Positions 45,201 to 55,481 of a stretch of 64,000 nt of DNA are shown here, one piece after another. Positions within the stretch are counted from its first letter, which is position 1; every line of letters begins with the position of its first letter. The notes beneath the pieces were generated by a model. It did not search any database. It was not told the origin of the DNA and was given only the letters and a program-made list of their open reading frames with translations. The position numbers and the translations under genes were made by a program. This DNA comes from Amoebophrya sp. A120 (Eukaryota > Sar > Dinophyceae > Syndiniales > Amoebophryaceae), in the NCBI GenBank assembly GCA_905178155.1, contig CAJINV010000006.1, positions 892,557-956,556 on the forward strand, in the 5' to 3' direction.

Positions 45201-48200
45201 TTTTTGCGTCATTTTGACGCATTTGGTTGCATTTTCGCGCTTTTTTGATGCAATTTGCTTAAATCTGATCTATTTTAAGCGATTTCGAAAAAAAAAACAG
45301 CGGGCGACTTTTAACCTTATAGCTCACAGCTCGCGACTTTTTTCGAATTTCGCAAGTTTTTGCGAGTGTGCCTTTATGCTCATTTTTGTCGTTATTTTGC
45401 TCAGTTTGCGACTTTTTTCCTTTTTTTGTCGCATTTTCGCACATGAGGGCACTTTTAGCGCTTAACTATGTGGCCCCGCCGTGCGCTTTTCCGGCGTTTT
45501 TGTTGTTTTTGACTTAACAAGACCAGTTTTGCACTAAAATGACCTGAATTAGCACGAACGCTGTGCATTTTGACCTTAAGAAAATTGAAATTTTTTTTTC
45601 TGATGTGATGCATGTTTGCAATACAAGTTAAAGACGAGTGCGACGCTTTTGCAATGCATAGTCTGCGGTTCGGGCGAAAACCGGAACAGCTGTACGTTCG
45701 GGATCCGTTGATTGATCGGAACGTGGCGGATACGCAAGAAAAAAACCATGTGAGTGTAAGTCTGTGATGCAGAAATATCCAACGCAGTTATCGCTTGTCA
45801 TGCTGGATGTGCGACGTCATAGGCTACTTTCATTTACGTGTAGTTTCCAGTGATACAACTGGCTGCGCATGACAGGTTTTGTTCCCTGTAAAAATGCAAA
45901 GCGAATTTGTGATGCTGCGGTTTCTACAAATAAACTACGCTTACACGGTAGTTTTTTTCCTGGATAGCGGAAACGTGCAGTGCGAAGAACGAAGATTTGT
46001 TCTTCCAAGAGTTAAAATTCGCCAAGGAGAGGATGCGGGAGTTCTTTCATCAAGAGGAGCTAAATTATGCAGCGGAAGAAACTACACACGACACAAGTGC
46101 TGTCATTAAAGGTGCTGCAGCAACAGCACAATCAAGACACCACGACCAGATGACATCAAACAAGGGGATGTTGTTGAACCAGAAGAGCGACACTCGAAGC
46201 GGACGAACTAGTGCAGCACGTAATACCAGTTCGACGGAGTTGCACCCTGGCGATGGTGGAAGTAGATTAAATCGTCTGCAAAGTAGAACGAAGATTCTGG
46301 AGGAACTGTTTCTGGAGCAGCCGGGCGTGGAGTTTTCTCATCAACATCAAGACCAGAACGAAGATAAAATCGTGTCCGACGTCGAACAAGCACCAGATCA
46401 TGATTTCAACTTCTACTACCCGATCTACCCCCCGCCCCCGCCAGCAACAGATCTTCGGGGCCTGACCAAAACCAAGACCTGGCCTGGGGGGCAGAACGCG
46501 GAGGTTCGGCAAGATGAAGAACCAGAACCCGCCGGAGGACCACCGGAGATGATAACTACTACCCGTCCTCGGATGGACATCGAGAGCGACCTAGAACACT
46601 ATACACCAGCAGGAGTTCTTGCACTTCGCGCAATCACATTGCACGAGGGATCATTTGCCATCGAAGACACCCCCGAGACGAGCTGCTGCTGTACGAGCAA
46701 AAATCCTTCTTCTTGGGAGCAATACTGTTACCGAGTTCTGTTTCAGAGACAACTAGTACGACCCCTCCAGGTCGTGGACGATAATTTCGATCAGGTGCAA
46801 CTACAACCAGCAACCGCGGTAGAAGAAGTACAACTAGAGGGACATCAGAGACAACAGCATGATTGTCGGAAAGAGGAGTTGTTGGACTACTGTTTGAAAG
46901 AAGTCGATAAGATGAGAAGCATGGCAGTTGTGTTGTCAACAACATCTCAGCAAAAAGTGCTTGCGTCGACTGCTGCAACAACTTCGTCCACCCCCACAGG
47001 AGCGAACATGATCATGGGCTTATGCATTGCAAATATGTCTGGGTCTGGAAAGAACCTGTGATGCAAGGAAGGGAATAGTGAGAACACTGTAATGCGCTGC
47101 CAAGCATGACAATTTTTTCGGTGCTTCTGAGTTGCGTACTCCGCATGAGAAACTGCGTTTTTGCATGACAGCCCACGGGAGCTCTTCGCGGCCACGCAAT
47201 ACAGAGTTCGGAGTCGTGCCAGACTAGCATGACAAATCTCGCAATCTCCCAGACCCAGACACATTTGCATTTGATAGGCCTGCAATAGGAGCACCGCGAC
47301 CTCCTCAAGGTCGTCAACGAGCTCAATGTCGACGTCTATGTCAACAGAAAACGAGAGACGAGATGACCCGTCGTCTCCAACCAGCGGCTTCACAACTCCT
47401 TGGTATTGGCAAGATCCGCAAATGATCTGCACCAACTACAACCCCTGGCTTTTGCCCGCGTACAGTAGTTACAACAAGCGGGAACAACAAGCAGGGGGGC
47501 CGCGACGAATGCAAGAGCCTAGTATAATCAAACCTACCCACCGCATCGACTTTCAAGACGGGTGGAACGAGGAAAATTTCGTGCAGTACCGGGGGAGATT
47601 TTCCCACTGGAGGTGTCGTGTGGATTTTGTCGTACGCAGGCCGGAGTTTGATGTTCAGGCGACTTGTGGCACTACTACTTCCATGTGTTCAGCGTCGCAT
47701 GGAGTAGTAGATGAAAAGATCAGCAGCACTCGTGTCTTCTACCCAAAACCGGAATTGCTGCGGATTCGGAAAAAGTTTGGGAACAGAATGGACCTGGAAG
47801 CGGAGGATTGGTATGAAAAAAATGCCCACGTGCACGTCGACCAGAACTGCGCGAGAATGAAATCCAATCACAACTCCATTCACACCAGCAACGCCGTCGG
47901 GCAGCGCGGAGCAAACGTGTTCAACAGCAAAATTACCCAACGTAACAGGACTGCAAGTTGTGCTTTAGACCACGTCGTGCACCAGCTGCAAGAAGACGAA
48001 GGAGCAATTTTCAATCAAGAAGGACCACAAAGAACAGCGTCAAAAAGCACCGGCGTTCTTGGACAGCAACAGGAGAATGTGAATGGCTGGCAACTACACG
48101 ACAACGGCAAGAATACGTCGTCCTGGAGCAGCACCTACTTCCACATGTTTTCGCCTATGAATTGCAAAAGCTGCATCGTACTAGTAGTAATTGCAATACA

Positions 48201-49517
48201 AATAATTGGCTCAGCATTACAAATTGAATTTGAAATGCGGATTTGCCTTAGGAACTTGATTTGTAATGCATTCAATGCAATTTTTAGTACGAGTGCGATA
48301 CTTTTGCGCAGGATAGCGCCCATGAAGATCTTCCGACAGTTCGACCCTGTTTCTCTCGAGTACTGCTTCACAATCAAAGCGAAGGCAAAGAGGAGAAGAG
48401 AACGACCTTTCGCGTCGACCGCGGTAAGTAAATGTGGGGAAGATGATTCTCTAGATCTCCCTCCACTCTGTGACAGTTACGTCGAGGTGGGCCTCATCGC
48501 GTCTTCTCCGAGCAGTGCTGGTAGAAGTTGCACAACAGTAAATTGTGCAAAGATAATCACGCTAGCACAGCACAACCGTGAGCAAGAGCAGCTACACGCG
48601 GATACAACTAGAAGAACTTCTTGGCAGGAGCGTCAGCGCTGCAGCAGCAACAGTTTGAGTTTCTACACTGGATCTTCTTCCTCGCCTTGCGCAGCAGCAA
48701 CTTTATTCGGTGGGGCCGCGTCTGGTGGTACAACCTTTTGCGACACCTGGCAAAGGAGCACGACCGTTGAGTTGTTCTCTACTTCACCAGTCGAAGTAGA
48801 TGAAAGCGCTCGCCTTTGTGAAGTAGAACTGCAAGGCCGCGAACAAGACAAGGTCCGTTCTTTTGATTTTGTTTTTTGTCATGCAGACCCGGAATGAGCC
48901 TTGGCCCTTGGGACATGTCCTCATGCAGGTTGTGGGGCTGCATATAACCACCGCCCTTCTTCCTCATTTAGACACTGCGACTTGAAGCGAATGGTAGAGA
49001 ACTGGAAATCCACAGGTTGTAGTACCACTTCTGGAGACCCGCACGATTACCATCCGCGTGGATGTGAAGCAGGGAATCGTCTTTGCCGAAGATGAGCAGA
49101 AGAACGCCGCTGGTTCTCCTGCGGCTCCTGCGACTCTGCCAGCTAAGAATGTGTTGACGGCCCACCGCCGCACTAGTTCCAGTTCGCCCGGCGGAATAAA
49201 GGGCAACAAGACGCGAGAGCTGTTCCGGTTCCCTCCGAATGCCGCACACGTTCCGTTTGTGAAGTTGGTCACGTGTGGTCCTGTATCAATTGCAAATGTG
49301 TCTGGAAGGCCTGGAACAACAAAAGTCGGGGTTTGTCATGCACATTTTGCATGACCCGTGAGGTCTGTGATGCAGGTCCTAGCATCACAGATTTTTTGAC
49401 CGCTTTCACCCTTCCAGACCCAGACATATTTGCACTGCATATCCTGCAGGGGCTATCAAAGCTGATGACCAGATGGAGATGCTGGAGTTTGAATGCGTTG
49501 AGAACAGTTGTAAGTAG
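39235..49517 (+). CDS. non-canonical poly(A) polymerase / terminal uridylyltransferase
   Basis: Adds nucleotides to RNA 3' ends. After a Ser/Thr-rich leader, HGMQ is joined to RFGSSVNGFRSKNSDLDLSW across two introners (40581, 40768), giving the polymerase-beta signature GS-x10-D-x-D with both catalytic aspartates. The palm follows (VVEISVRNEAGIANSVLL, with Glu where the third catalytic Asp is normally found), then WAKRRQIPSAS, GLSSYCLILMVLYFLG (PAP/25A-associated domain) and LYVRDPLIDRNVAD. Long low-complexity insertions separate these blocks. Eleven introners lie within the coding span, one of them 2.9 kb (42757-45660), and a GT-AG intron is placed at 48853-48997. The simplest end is TAG at 49515 (ENSCK), but a strong GTAAGT donor overlaps it and the protein could run on to about 50050. 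RNA substrate and compartment are unknown. Confidence 0.85.
39977..40125. mobile_element. introner family A
   Basis: TATGCACTGCAAAAGTTTCG to GATACTTTTGCACAGGATA. Perfect TSD TGTTG. Joins NENHV to GSFLD. Confidence 0.94.
40266..40415. mobile_element. introner family A
   Basis: TATCCTGTGCAAAAGTATCG to GATACTTTTGCAATTGATA. Perfect TSD CTCCG. Joins DTPCS to VIPVD. Confidence 0.94.
40581..40733. mobile_element. introner family A
   Basis: TATGAATTGCAAAAGTAATA to GATACTTTTGCACAGGATA. Flanks CAGCG/CAGCT (4 of 5). Joins HGMQ to RFGSSVNGF, building the catalytic GS motif. Confidence 0.93.
40768..40987. mobile_element. introner family A, diverged long form
   Basis: TATCCATTCGAAAAAGCATT to AATGCTTTTGCGCAGGTGGATA. 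Flanks TCGCT/TCGGT (4 of 5). Joins VNGFR to SKNSDLDL, restoring the spacing between the GS motif and the catalytic aspartates. Confidence 0.88.
41464..41783. mobile_element. introner family H
   Basis: TATGGGAGTGTCAGGATCGA to TCGATCCTGACATTTTCATA. Flanks CGCCA/CGCCG (4 of 5). Joins IPSAS to GLSSYCLIL. Confidence 0.93.
42475..42703. mobile_element. introner family B
   Basis: TGTCAAATGTAAAAATGTCT to ATTTTTGCATTTGATA; the first bases are TG instead of TA. Perfect TSD GTAAG, which also resembles a 5' splice site. Joins VTTSK to IPKPN. Confidence 0.93.
43830..44350. repeat. tandem repeat units in the giant introner
   Basis: Units of roughly 240 bases recur near 43837 (partial), 43963 and 44205, sharing GGCGCATTTTGGTCCT, CCAAACTGTC, GCGACAGCGCCA-like and CTGCAAAATCA-C-GGCGCGCGC segments. 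Confidence 0.8.
44430..45640. repeat. dispersed direct repeat pair in the giant introner
   Basis: Two copies of about 190 bases near 44436-44620 and 45452-45632 share GTGGCCCCGCCGTG, GACTTAACAAGACC, GAATTAGCAC, CCTTAAGAAA and GATGCATGTTTGCAATACAA. Confidence 0.82.
45731..45966. mobile_element. introner family E
   Basis: TACGCAAGAAAAAAACCATG to GTAGTTTTTTTCCTGGATA. Perfect TSD GCGGA. Joins DRNVA to ETCSA in the polymerase core. Confidence 0.93.
47021..47276. mobile_element. introner family B
   Basis: TATGCATTGCAAATATGTCT to ACACATTTGCATTTGATA. Flanks GGGCT/GGCCT (4 of 5). Joins MIMG to CNRST. Confidence 0.9.
48156..48315. mobile_element. introner family A, stop-free and divisible by three
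   Basis: TATGAATTGCAAAAGCTGCA to GATACTTTTGCGCAGGATA. Flanks TCGCC/GCGCC (4 of 5). Element plus one TSD is 165 bases with no in-frame stop, so it could be translated if retained; removal joins MFSP to MKIFR. Confidence 0.88.
48853..48997 (+). other. probable GT-AG intron in the nucleotidyltransferase gene
   Basis: AAG|GTCCGT ... ATGGTAG|AGA joins GREQDK to RTGNPQVVVPLLET in phase 0, removing a stop. An alternative acceptor at 48971 gives a frame that soon ends. Confidence 0.5.
49284..49441. mobile_element. introner family B, short form
   Basis: TATCAATTGCAAATGTGTCT to ACATATTTGCACTGCATA, 158 bases, about 100 shorter than usual. Perfect TSD TCCTG. Joins VTCGP to AGAIK. Confidence 0.92.
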
Positions 49518-50394
49518 GTCGTGATTTTTAGTCGCCGTTCTTGCACGCATCGTGCAACTTTGCGTTCTTTCGTTTAAGTACTTTAGTTATCAAATGTAAA
49601 AGTGTCTGGGTCTGGAAGGGTTGGAATTGTGATGCAAACTCTCTGGAACACACAAAAATTTGTGTTGCATGAGCGCCAAAAGCTGTCCATTTCTTGGCAC
49701 GCAAGCAGGAAGTTTCTCATGCGAGAGAGGCATCATGAGGCGTGCTCAAAACCTGTGATGCTTTTGCCTGCATCAGACGCCATCTGCGTGATCCGAAATA
49801 TGCATGACAAATCTCGCAATCTTCCAGACCCAGACACTTTTACACTTGATATTAGTAAGTACCAGCACGGACGATACATGATGAAGATGATGAAACAGAT
49901 ATAATTTCAATCGCCTCTAGTAGCTCTAGAAGCGAACACAAGACTCCTGATGATTCTCAGGCTCTATACACTTGTAATTTGGTTTTAATCCCGATCCCCC
50001 AAGAAATATTACAGATAGAATTTGGTCCCGCAACAAGTTGTTGCAGTTGAAAAAGTTACAAAAGCAAAGTATTGTATTTTGAGGCAGAAGAAAGACAGAC
50101 TCCCTGAGCACCACTACAGTAGATCGCAATGTTTAGACAATACAGTAAACCCTCCACCAATTATCTGATTTTGAAAGTTTTGTTGTTTTGCGACAATGTT
50201 GTGCACATTTCAATGTACCAAGAAAAACCAAAAGTATTTCCCTGATATACCTTGTATTGTACGCGTTTCAGAATTTGAATTTCCCTAAGACTACGACGAA
50301 GTAGAAGAGAAAGGCCCTGCTATCCTTCATGTTTCCCACCTTTTGACGTACTAATCTGTTTTGCCCTTTGTATCAAGAAGTATTTGCAGAAATA
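49518..50394. other. probable intergenic or 3' UTR
   Basis: Holds the only introner outside a coding span (49588-49851). A frame from about 49860 to TGA 50048 (HDEDDETDIISIASSSS) could be a terminal exon of the upstream gene if the GTAAGT donor at 49510 is used. Confidence 0.45.
49588..49851. mobile_element. introner family B outside the coding span
   Basis: TATCAAATGTAAAAGTGTCT to ACACTTTTACACTTGATA. Perfect TSD TTAGT. It lies 70 bases after the likely stop at 49517, or inside a GT-AG intron if the gene continues. Confidence 0.92.
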
Positions 50395-53300
50395 ATGGCA
50401 GCTCTGCCCTCTGCACTACATCAGGTTTGTATACCTACTTTGCTGTCACCTACTTGTAGTTTTCTCGCGTAGATCAAATAGTTTCTTCCCCTATGTATTG
50501 TTGTATTTGCGAGTTGTTCTTTCTCTTTCTTTAGAGTTCTTACGCCTACGTCTTTGTACCACCCCCCTGCTCTGTTTGCCCCAAAGCACCCTCCTCGCTG
50601 CCTGCCGTCGATGGGCGAGGAAAATTTGAATTTCATTTTGTAACCGCAAAATAAAGACTAAGACAACCTCTCTTACAACTACTGGCGTAGGTATTTAGGT
50701 TTTTGTTTCCTTTCTCTCCCGCTGGCGACCGGGTTGCGATGGCTAATGACAGCATGAACTCAACACGATTTTGTTCGGCCTTGGAGAATTTTGTTCGATG
50801 TAGTTTTCGCTGTTATCATACTTACTGTACCAATACGACAACTAGGCTGCCCTCTCTCCTGCGCTACAGCTGCGTGATGATTGATGTCGGTGAAGGCTTC
50901 CTTTCGTCGTGAGACGAAATAAGTTGGCGAAGTCGTAGTTCTGCTCTTTTCGTCCTGTTTTTGTCATTTCAACATTGAGGTTTCTCAATAACCAGTGTAT
51001 TTGATCGTGCAACTACCGTTCTCGTTCTTTCAAGCACGGCGTACACTCGTATTTCGCAGTCGTCTATGTAGGATTTGGCACGCCTGATATTCGTTCCCGC
51101 CTCGTGGCCGGTGACATCATGGTCGTGTATCAATATCTTCGGGAAAAGATAACCTCGTTAGGCTGAAGTAGAATGAACACTATCACAGAACTCTTGATAC
51201 AGTTTTCACGTCAATAGTATCAGCAAAGTCACCTTCTTCTGGTCGTGCTTACTAGTGTCAGCTATCGAACCAACACAGGACCTCCACCTCGAAGCGTATC
51301 GGTACGCGTCGCCTGCTGCCCCTTCACGTAGTAGAAATACCTTTCTCATCCTATTACAATGAAAAATGCCCCCATTCCCGAACGTGAACGCATTTGTATT
51401 GCAAACCTTTCCAAATGAATAATGAAACATTCGCCCTCTTTCATCTATCAGCATCACAGGTTTCCAATCGTGAGTAGCAAAAATTTGTATTGCAAAAGGC
51501 CCCAGCACGAGCGGCGCTTGTCATGCAAGCGATGCGATACACGCCTAGACTCTGCATCAGAAAGATCCATACTCCTTCCATGCATGACAGAAAGTTTTCA
51601 TCTGGAAACTTCGCATCACAAATTTTGCAATTTCAGGGGTGGGGGGCACTTTTCACTGCAATACATCCCCGTTTGTTTTATTCGAGCACTCTTTTCCAAG
51701 CACTTCTCTTTTCAAATGTTCTGTATCTACTGTAGCAATAGCTGGGCAAGACCAAAAGCACAAATCAATTTCATTGAACAACTTCCCCTCCCATTCCATT
51801 TCAACCCGGCACAGCACTAAAGCCACTGTTCGTATACTTGTTCCGGCGCTATAATTTCGTGTCCACTTCCTCTTCCGCGTGAAGGTGGTCCGAAAAGGCG
51901 TTACTGGGCGTGAAAACGGCTTAGAAGTTGTGCCCGCTGCAAGGAGAGGACCACTACATCGGGTTCGTTTGTCATTCCAGCGCCAGGGGCCGAAGGGTAT
52001 TAAATGCAAAAATGTCTGGGTCTGGGGGATTCCGAGATTTGTTATGCAGTTTTTCCAAGCTCCCCCTTCCCCACGTGCACGTCTGGAATGCAGGGCCTAG
52101 CATCACAGGTTCTGCAGCTCCTTGGTGATGCGTATTCTGCATGAGAAATGCCCTCTCAGCATGGCCAGAAGTGGGCACCTTTTGCACGTTATGCATCACA
52201 GATCTTTGTAGGATCCGAAACACGCATCACAAGTTCGGATCCTTCCAGACCCAGACATTTTTGCATTTGATAAAGGGTTCGCCAAAACCATGACGCTGAC
52301 CCGGCAAGTATCCTGAGCGAAAATGTACCCACCCCAGAGTTGTCATGCAGATTTGCAGCTACGTACAGGAAGATTTGTAATGCGCATATACATGAGAGGC
52401 ATTTCCAATCACGTTTTGCGCTTTGCAATGCTGTCGACAGGATGAGTAGATGGATTTGTGTTGCGGCTGTGCTTGCTAAACTGCACTACAATACCTAGAC
52501 GAACTTGTCATGCTGGACCCCAAAAACTTCTCGATTTGTGTTGCGAGATCCTCATCTTGACTCTGGTGATGTGGGGACGTTTTTACACAGGATAGCAAGG
52601 TAGTACCGGCTTCTCCATGGCCAAAACACAGCAGAACTACGCGAAAGACCACCAGAACAAACTCACCAAAGCCTCTGCCAAGCCGCCCAATCCGTTGTTC
52701 GAGTCCAACTGCGGAAGGGACGTCATTCGCGACACCGAGCTCCTCGTTGAGTACGTGATTGACTGCTACCGTTGTGCGCTGCGACTGGTGAAGAGGCAGG
52801 AAATAAACAATCACCAGTTCGAACAAGATACTAGTACAGGTCGTGGCAGTTCAACTTCACCACCTGAAAGAACTTATTTGTTGAAGCACATCGACGTGAA
52901 CCGGTTGGTTTTTAGTTTCCTGCTGCACGAAGAGATCCCCTATGAACTGCAAAAGTATCGTATTCGTATAAATGCATTACAAATTTCCTCAGCATGAGAA
53001 AGAAGATTTGTAATGCTGATTTACCTCAAGAAAAAGATTTGTAATGCATGACTGCAGTACGAGTGCGATACTTTTGCACAGGATATCCCCAGTCTGGACG
53101 CAAATCGCGACTTCTGGCCGGACGTGCTGGAAAACTTCAGCTACCTGACTATGGGGTTCTCAAACGTTACATTCTCAACTGTTACATGAATTTGTCATGC
53201 AAAAACACCATCACCATCCTCACGATCAAGCTGCTCCGCATGACAAATTTGCGAAGGGCTCAGCCGCACCTAAATCTGCGCCGAACTTGTAATGCAAAAG

Positions 53301-55481
53301 GCGCAAACTTCCTCCTTTCACTTTTGCCAGTCTTGCATTACAAATTCATGTAACTACAGTTGAGAATGTAACATTTGAGAACTCCATACTGACCAACGCG
53401 GTCCCGGACGAACTCGAGTTATTGAAACTGCCGGACAGCAATCTGCGAAGGTTGCAGGGCAGCAGTCCGCGGTCGAGCCCAGCGGCGACTAGAACGGAGG
53501 GCTTCTTCAAGCCTGCACCTGAAGACCATGCCGCAGGACTTGTAACGCAGCAGGGGGCCTCCACCGCGGTTGAAGCAGAAGCAGAAGCACCAGGTCCAGC
53601 ACACGACGACGACGACCCTTCCCCTGCTTTAGTACTTCCGCCAAACCTGCCGGACCAAATTAGCCAAGCTCAATTGCAGCAAGCAGCGCTTCAGCTGGAG
53701 CAGCGAGAGAAGCTGCTGAGCTACGAGTTAGATGACGACGGAGACGAGATGAAAAACGACGACAACCTATCCTGTGTAAAAACGTTCCCACCCCAGAGTT
53801 GTCATGCAAATCTGCATGCTGAAAATGTTTCTCATGCGGAACCCCATGAGATTGAGAAGCGTTTTCCAGTCGTGTTTTGGAATTTGTCATGCTCCAATCA
53901 GCATGATATAGATATACTAGATGTGTGATGCTGCTGAGCTAGCTCAAACAGCACTACACTACGAGTCCAAATTTGTCATGCAAAACAGCCAAAACTTGTG
54001 GATTTGAATTTGTCTAGCCGAGTCCCCATCTTGTTCTTGACTATGGCGTGAGGACGTTTTTACATAGGATACAACCACAACTCGGAGCTTCTTCTACCCC
54101 AAAACTTACTGAAGACCAACGTGCCACGCCTCCGCTTCTACAACACAAATGCCTTTTCCGCGGAGCAGAAGATCAAGAATTTGTTCGGCCGAAGGAAAAT
54201 GGACGTGTGGTGGCTTTTGATCGGAGATAAGCCGATGAAGTATAATAACAGTGCTAGTAGTAGTACAACTGGTAGAAGTTGTGCTGCTACTGGTACTGCC
54301 TTGTCTTCTCCTCCTCCGACGACAGACATGGGTCAACGTCACGGAATGGACAACGACTCCGGTAATTATAGCAAAAAGGATGCAGCAATGAGAACGTCGG
54401 ATAAAACTCCTTCTTCTAGTACCCCCGCGACCACCGGCGGCATCCATTCCTTCCTCGTAATTCACTGCCGGAACGGGTTCTCTTTACTGCAGGCCTGGCC
54501 GGGAAAGTTCGCTTTTCAGGAATGGATTGACTTCGAGGACCGACTGGAGTTTCAGATAGCGGAACAAGGGGACGAAGCAGCTGGGCGTCCAACAGACACC
54601 GGCAACGAGGAAGGAGGCCTTTTGGCACGACAAGATGGAGAAGTATACAATGCAAAAGGATCGTACTAGTATAAATCGCATGACAAATCCCCTCAGCATG
54701 ATGAATAAAATTTGTGATGCGGATTTCCCTCAAGAAAAAGATTTGTAATGCGTGACTGCGATTACTACGAGTGCGATACTTTTGCACAGGATAAGAAGAA
54801 AATCTTGTCGATGCATCGCTCGACCGGCCTATCGGGGAGAAGAAGCGGTCGGCCAAAGATTATGCGGTGCAAATATCCCTGGGCCCGGAAGAATGCAAGC
54901 ATGTGATGCTGCGTTTGGATGCTATGAAAAAATTGTATTGCGTGACCAGCGAGAGGAGTCCAGCTCCAGTTTGTGCTCCGTGGACGAGAGGGCATTTCTC
55001 ATGCGGAACAGGCATCTTCAGGAAGCTCTCTAAAAATCTGTGACGCTAGACCACGCATTACAGGCGTCATGGGTCATGCAAAAGATGCATGACAAACCCG
55101 GCCATCTTCCAGACCCAGACATAAGTATTTGCGTTCCATAAAGATCACCGCTGGTTCAAAAGGTTCAAGAACGCCATGGCAGGGAAGGTTTTCACGTTTG
55201 ACCGCTTTTTCGCGTTGCTTTTTATGTTCGTGTATCCTGTGCAAAAGTATCGTACTCGTATTGCAATCATGCATTACCAATCTTTTTGTTAAGTCAAATC
55301 CGCATTACAAATTTTATCTCTCATGCTGAGGAAATGTGTAATGCATTTATACGAGTACGATACTTTTGCAATCCATATCGTGTCCGAAATTCTGGCTCCG
55401 GTGAAGGTGTCGTTTCCGGAAATCATCGTCGCGAAAAAGATCAAAACGGAGTTCAAACTCCGGAGATTGCCCTTGGAGTAA
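50395..55481 (+). CDS. conserved-looking protein of unknown function
   Basis: Not recognised. The model is MAALPSALHQ, a GT-AG intron (50425-51278), DLHLEAYRYASPAAPSRSR, a second GT-AG intron (51671-51943), then a continuous series of exons joined across introners. Visible segments are GFAKTMTLTRQGSTGFSMAK, helical LLVEYVIDCYRCALRLVKRQ, ANRDFWPDVLENFSYLTNAV, a Gln/Glu-rich coiled-coil-like stretch, KMDVWWLLIGDKP, a Ser/Thr-rich insertion, GKFAFQEWIDFEDRLEF, and the tail FFALLFMFVSEILAPVKV ending RLPLE-TAA (55479). WWLLIGDKP faintly recalls the WWLVVGD strand of Sec63-type domains, but the surroundings do not support that assignment. Nine introners are removed, seven of them with perfect TSDs in coding sequence. 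The 5' end is the weakest part. Confidence 0.68.
50425..51278 (+). other. possible long GT-AG intron
   Basis: CAT CAG|GTTTGT ... CAACACAG|GAC links MAALPSALHQ to DLHLEAYRYA in phase 0. No introner, repeat or other gene is seen in its 854 bases. It could equally be intergenic with the real start at the next exon. Confidence 0.4.
51352..51663. mobile_element. introner family I
   Basis: TATTACAATGAAAAATGCCC to GGGCACTTTTCACTGCAATA. Perfect TSD CATCC. Immediately followed by a possible GT-AG donor. Confidence 0.9.
51671..51943 (+). other. possible GT-AG intron
   Basis: CCC|GTTTGT ... CTGCAAG|GAG joins TFLIP to ERTTTSGSFVIPAP in phase 0. The donor starts only 2 bases after the TSD of the introner at 51352. 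Confidence 0.4.
51998..52272. mobile_element. introner family B
   Basis: TATTAAATGCAAAAATGTCT to ATTTTTGCATTTGATA. Perfect TSD AAGGG. Joins PGAEG to FAKTM. Confidence 0.93.
52309..52594. mobile_element. introner family G
   Basis: TATCCTGAGCGAAAATGTAC to GGACGTTTTTACACAGGATA. Perfect TSD GCAAG. Joins TLTRQ to GSTGF. Confidence 0.93.
52941..53085. mobile_element. introner family A
   Basis: TATGAACTGCAAAAGTATCG to GATACTTTTGCACAGGATA, 145 bases. Perfect TSD TCCCC. Joins HEEIP to SLDAN. Confidence 0.94.
53150..53388. mobile_element. introner family F
   Basis: TATGGGGTTCTCAAACGTTA to GTAACATTTGAGAACTCCATA. Perfect TSD CTGAC. Joins NFSYL to TNAVP. Confidence 0.94.
53768..54071. mobile_element. 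introner family G
   Basis: TATCCTGTGTAAAAACGTTC to GGACGTTTTTACATAGGATA. Perfect TSD CAACC. Joins KNDDN to HNSEL. Confidence 0.94.
54644..54793. mobile_element. introner family A
   Basis: TATACAATGCAAAAGGATCG to GATACTTTTGCACAGGATA. Perfect TSD AGAAG. Joins RQDGE to ENLVD. Confidence 0.94.
54861..55140. mobile_element. introner family B
   Basis: TATGCGGTGCAAATATCCCT to AAGTATTTGCGTTCCATA. Perfect TSD AAGAT. Joins RSAKD to HRWFK. Confidence 0.93.
55233..55377. mobile_element. introner family A
   Basis: TATCCTGTGCAAAAGTATCG to GATACTTTTGCAATCCATA, 145 bases. Perfect TSD TCGTG. Joins LFMFV to SEILA. Confidence 0.94.

Larger units (their letters stand above)
42757..45660. mobile_element. giant family A introner (2.9 kb) with internal tandem repeats
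   Basis: Left arm TATGCCGTGCAAAAGCAGTG and a normal family A interior to about 42870; right arm GACGCTTTTGCAATGCATA. Flanks GGTCG/GTCTG. Between lies T-rich, TTTGCGC-rich sequence with tandem and dispersed repeats. Removal joins QTWS to RFGRKPEQLYVRDPL of the PAP core. Confidence 0.8.

Noticed and set aside
54215-54245. Sec63-type domain suggested by WWLLIGDKP
   Set aside because: A single short motif; the preceding and following strands of the domain cannot be found.
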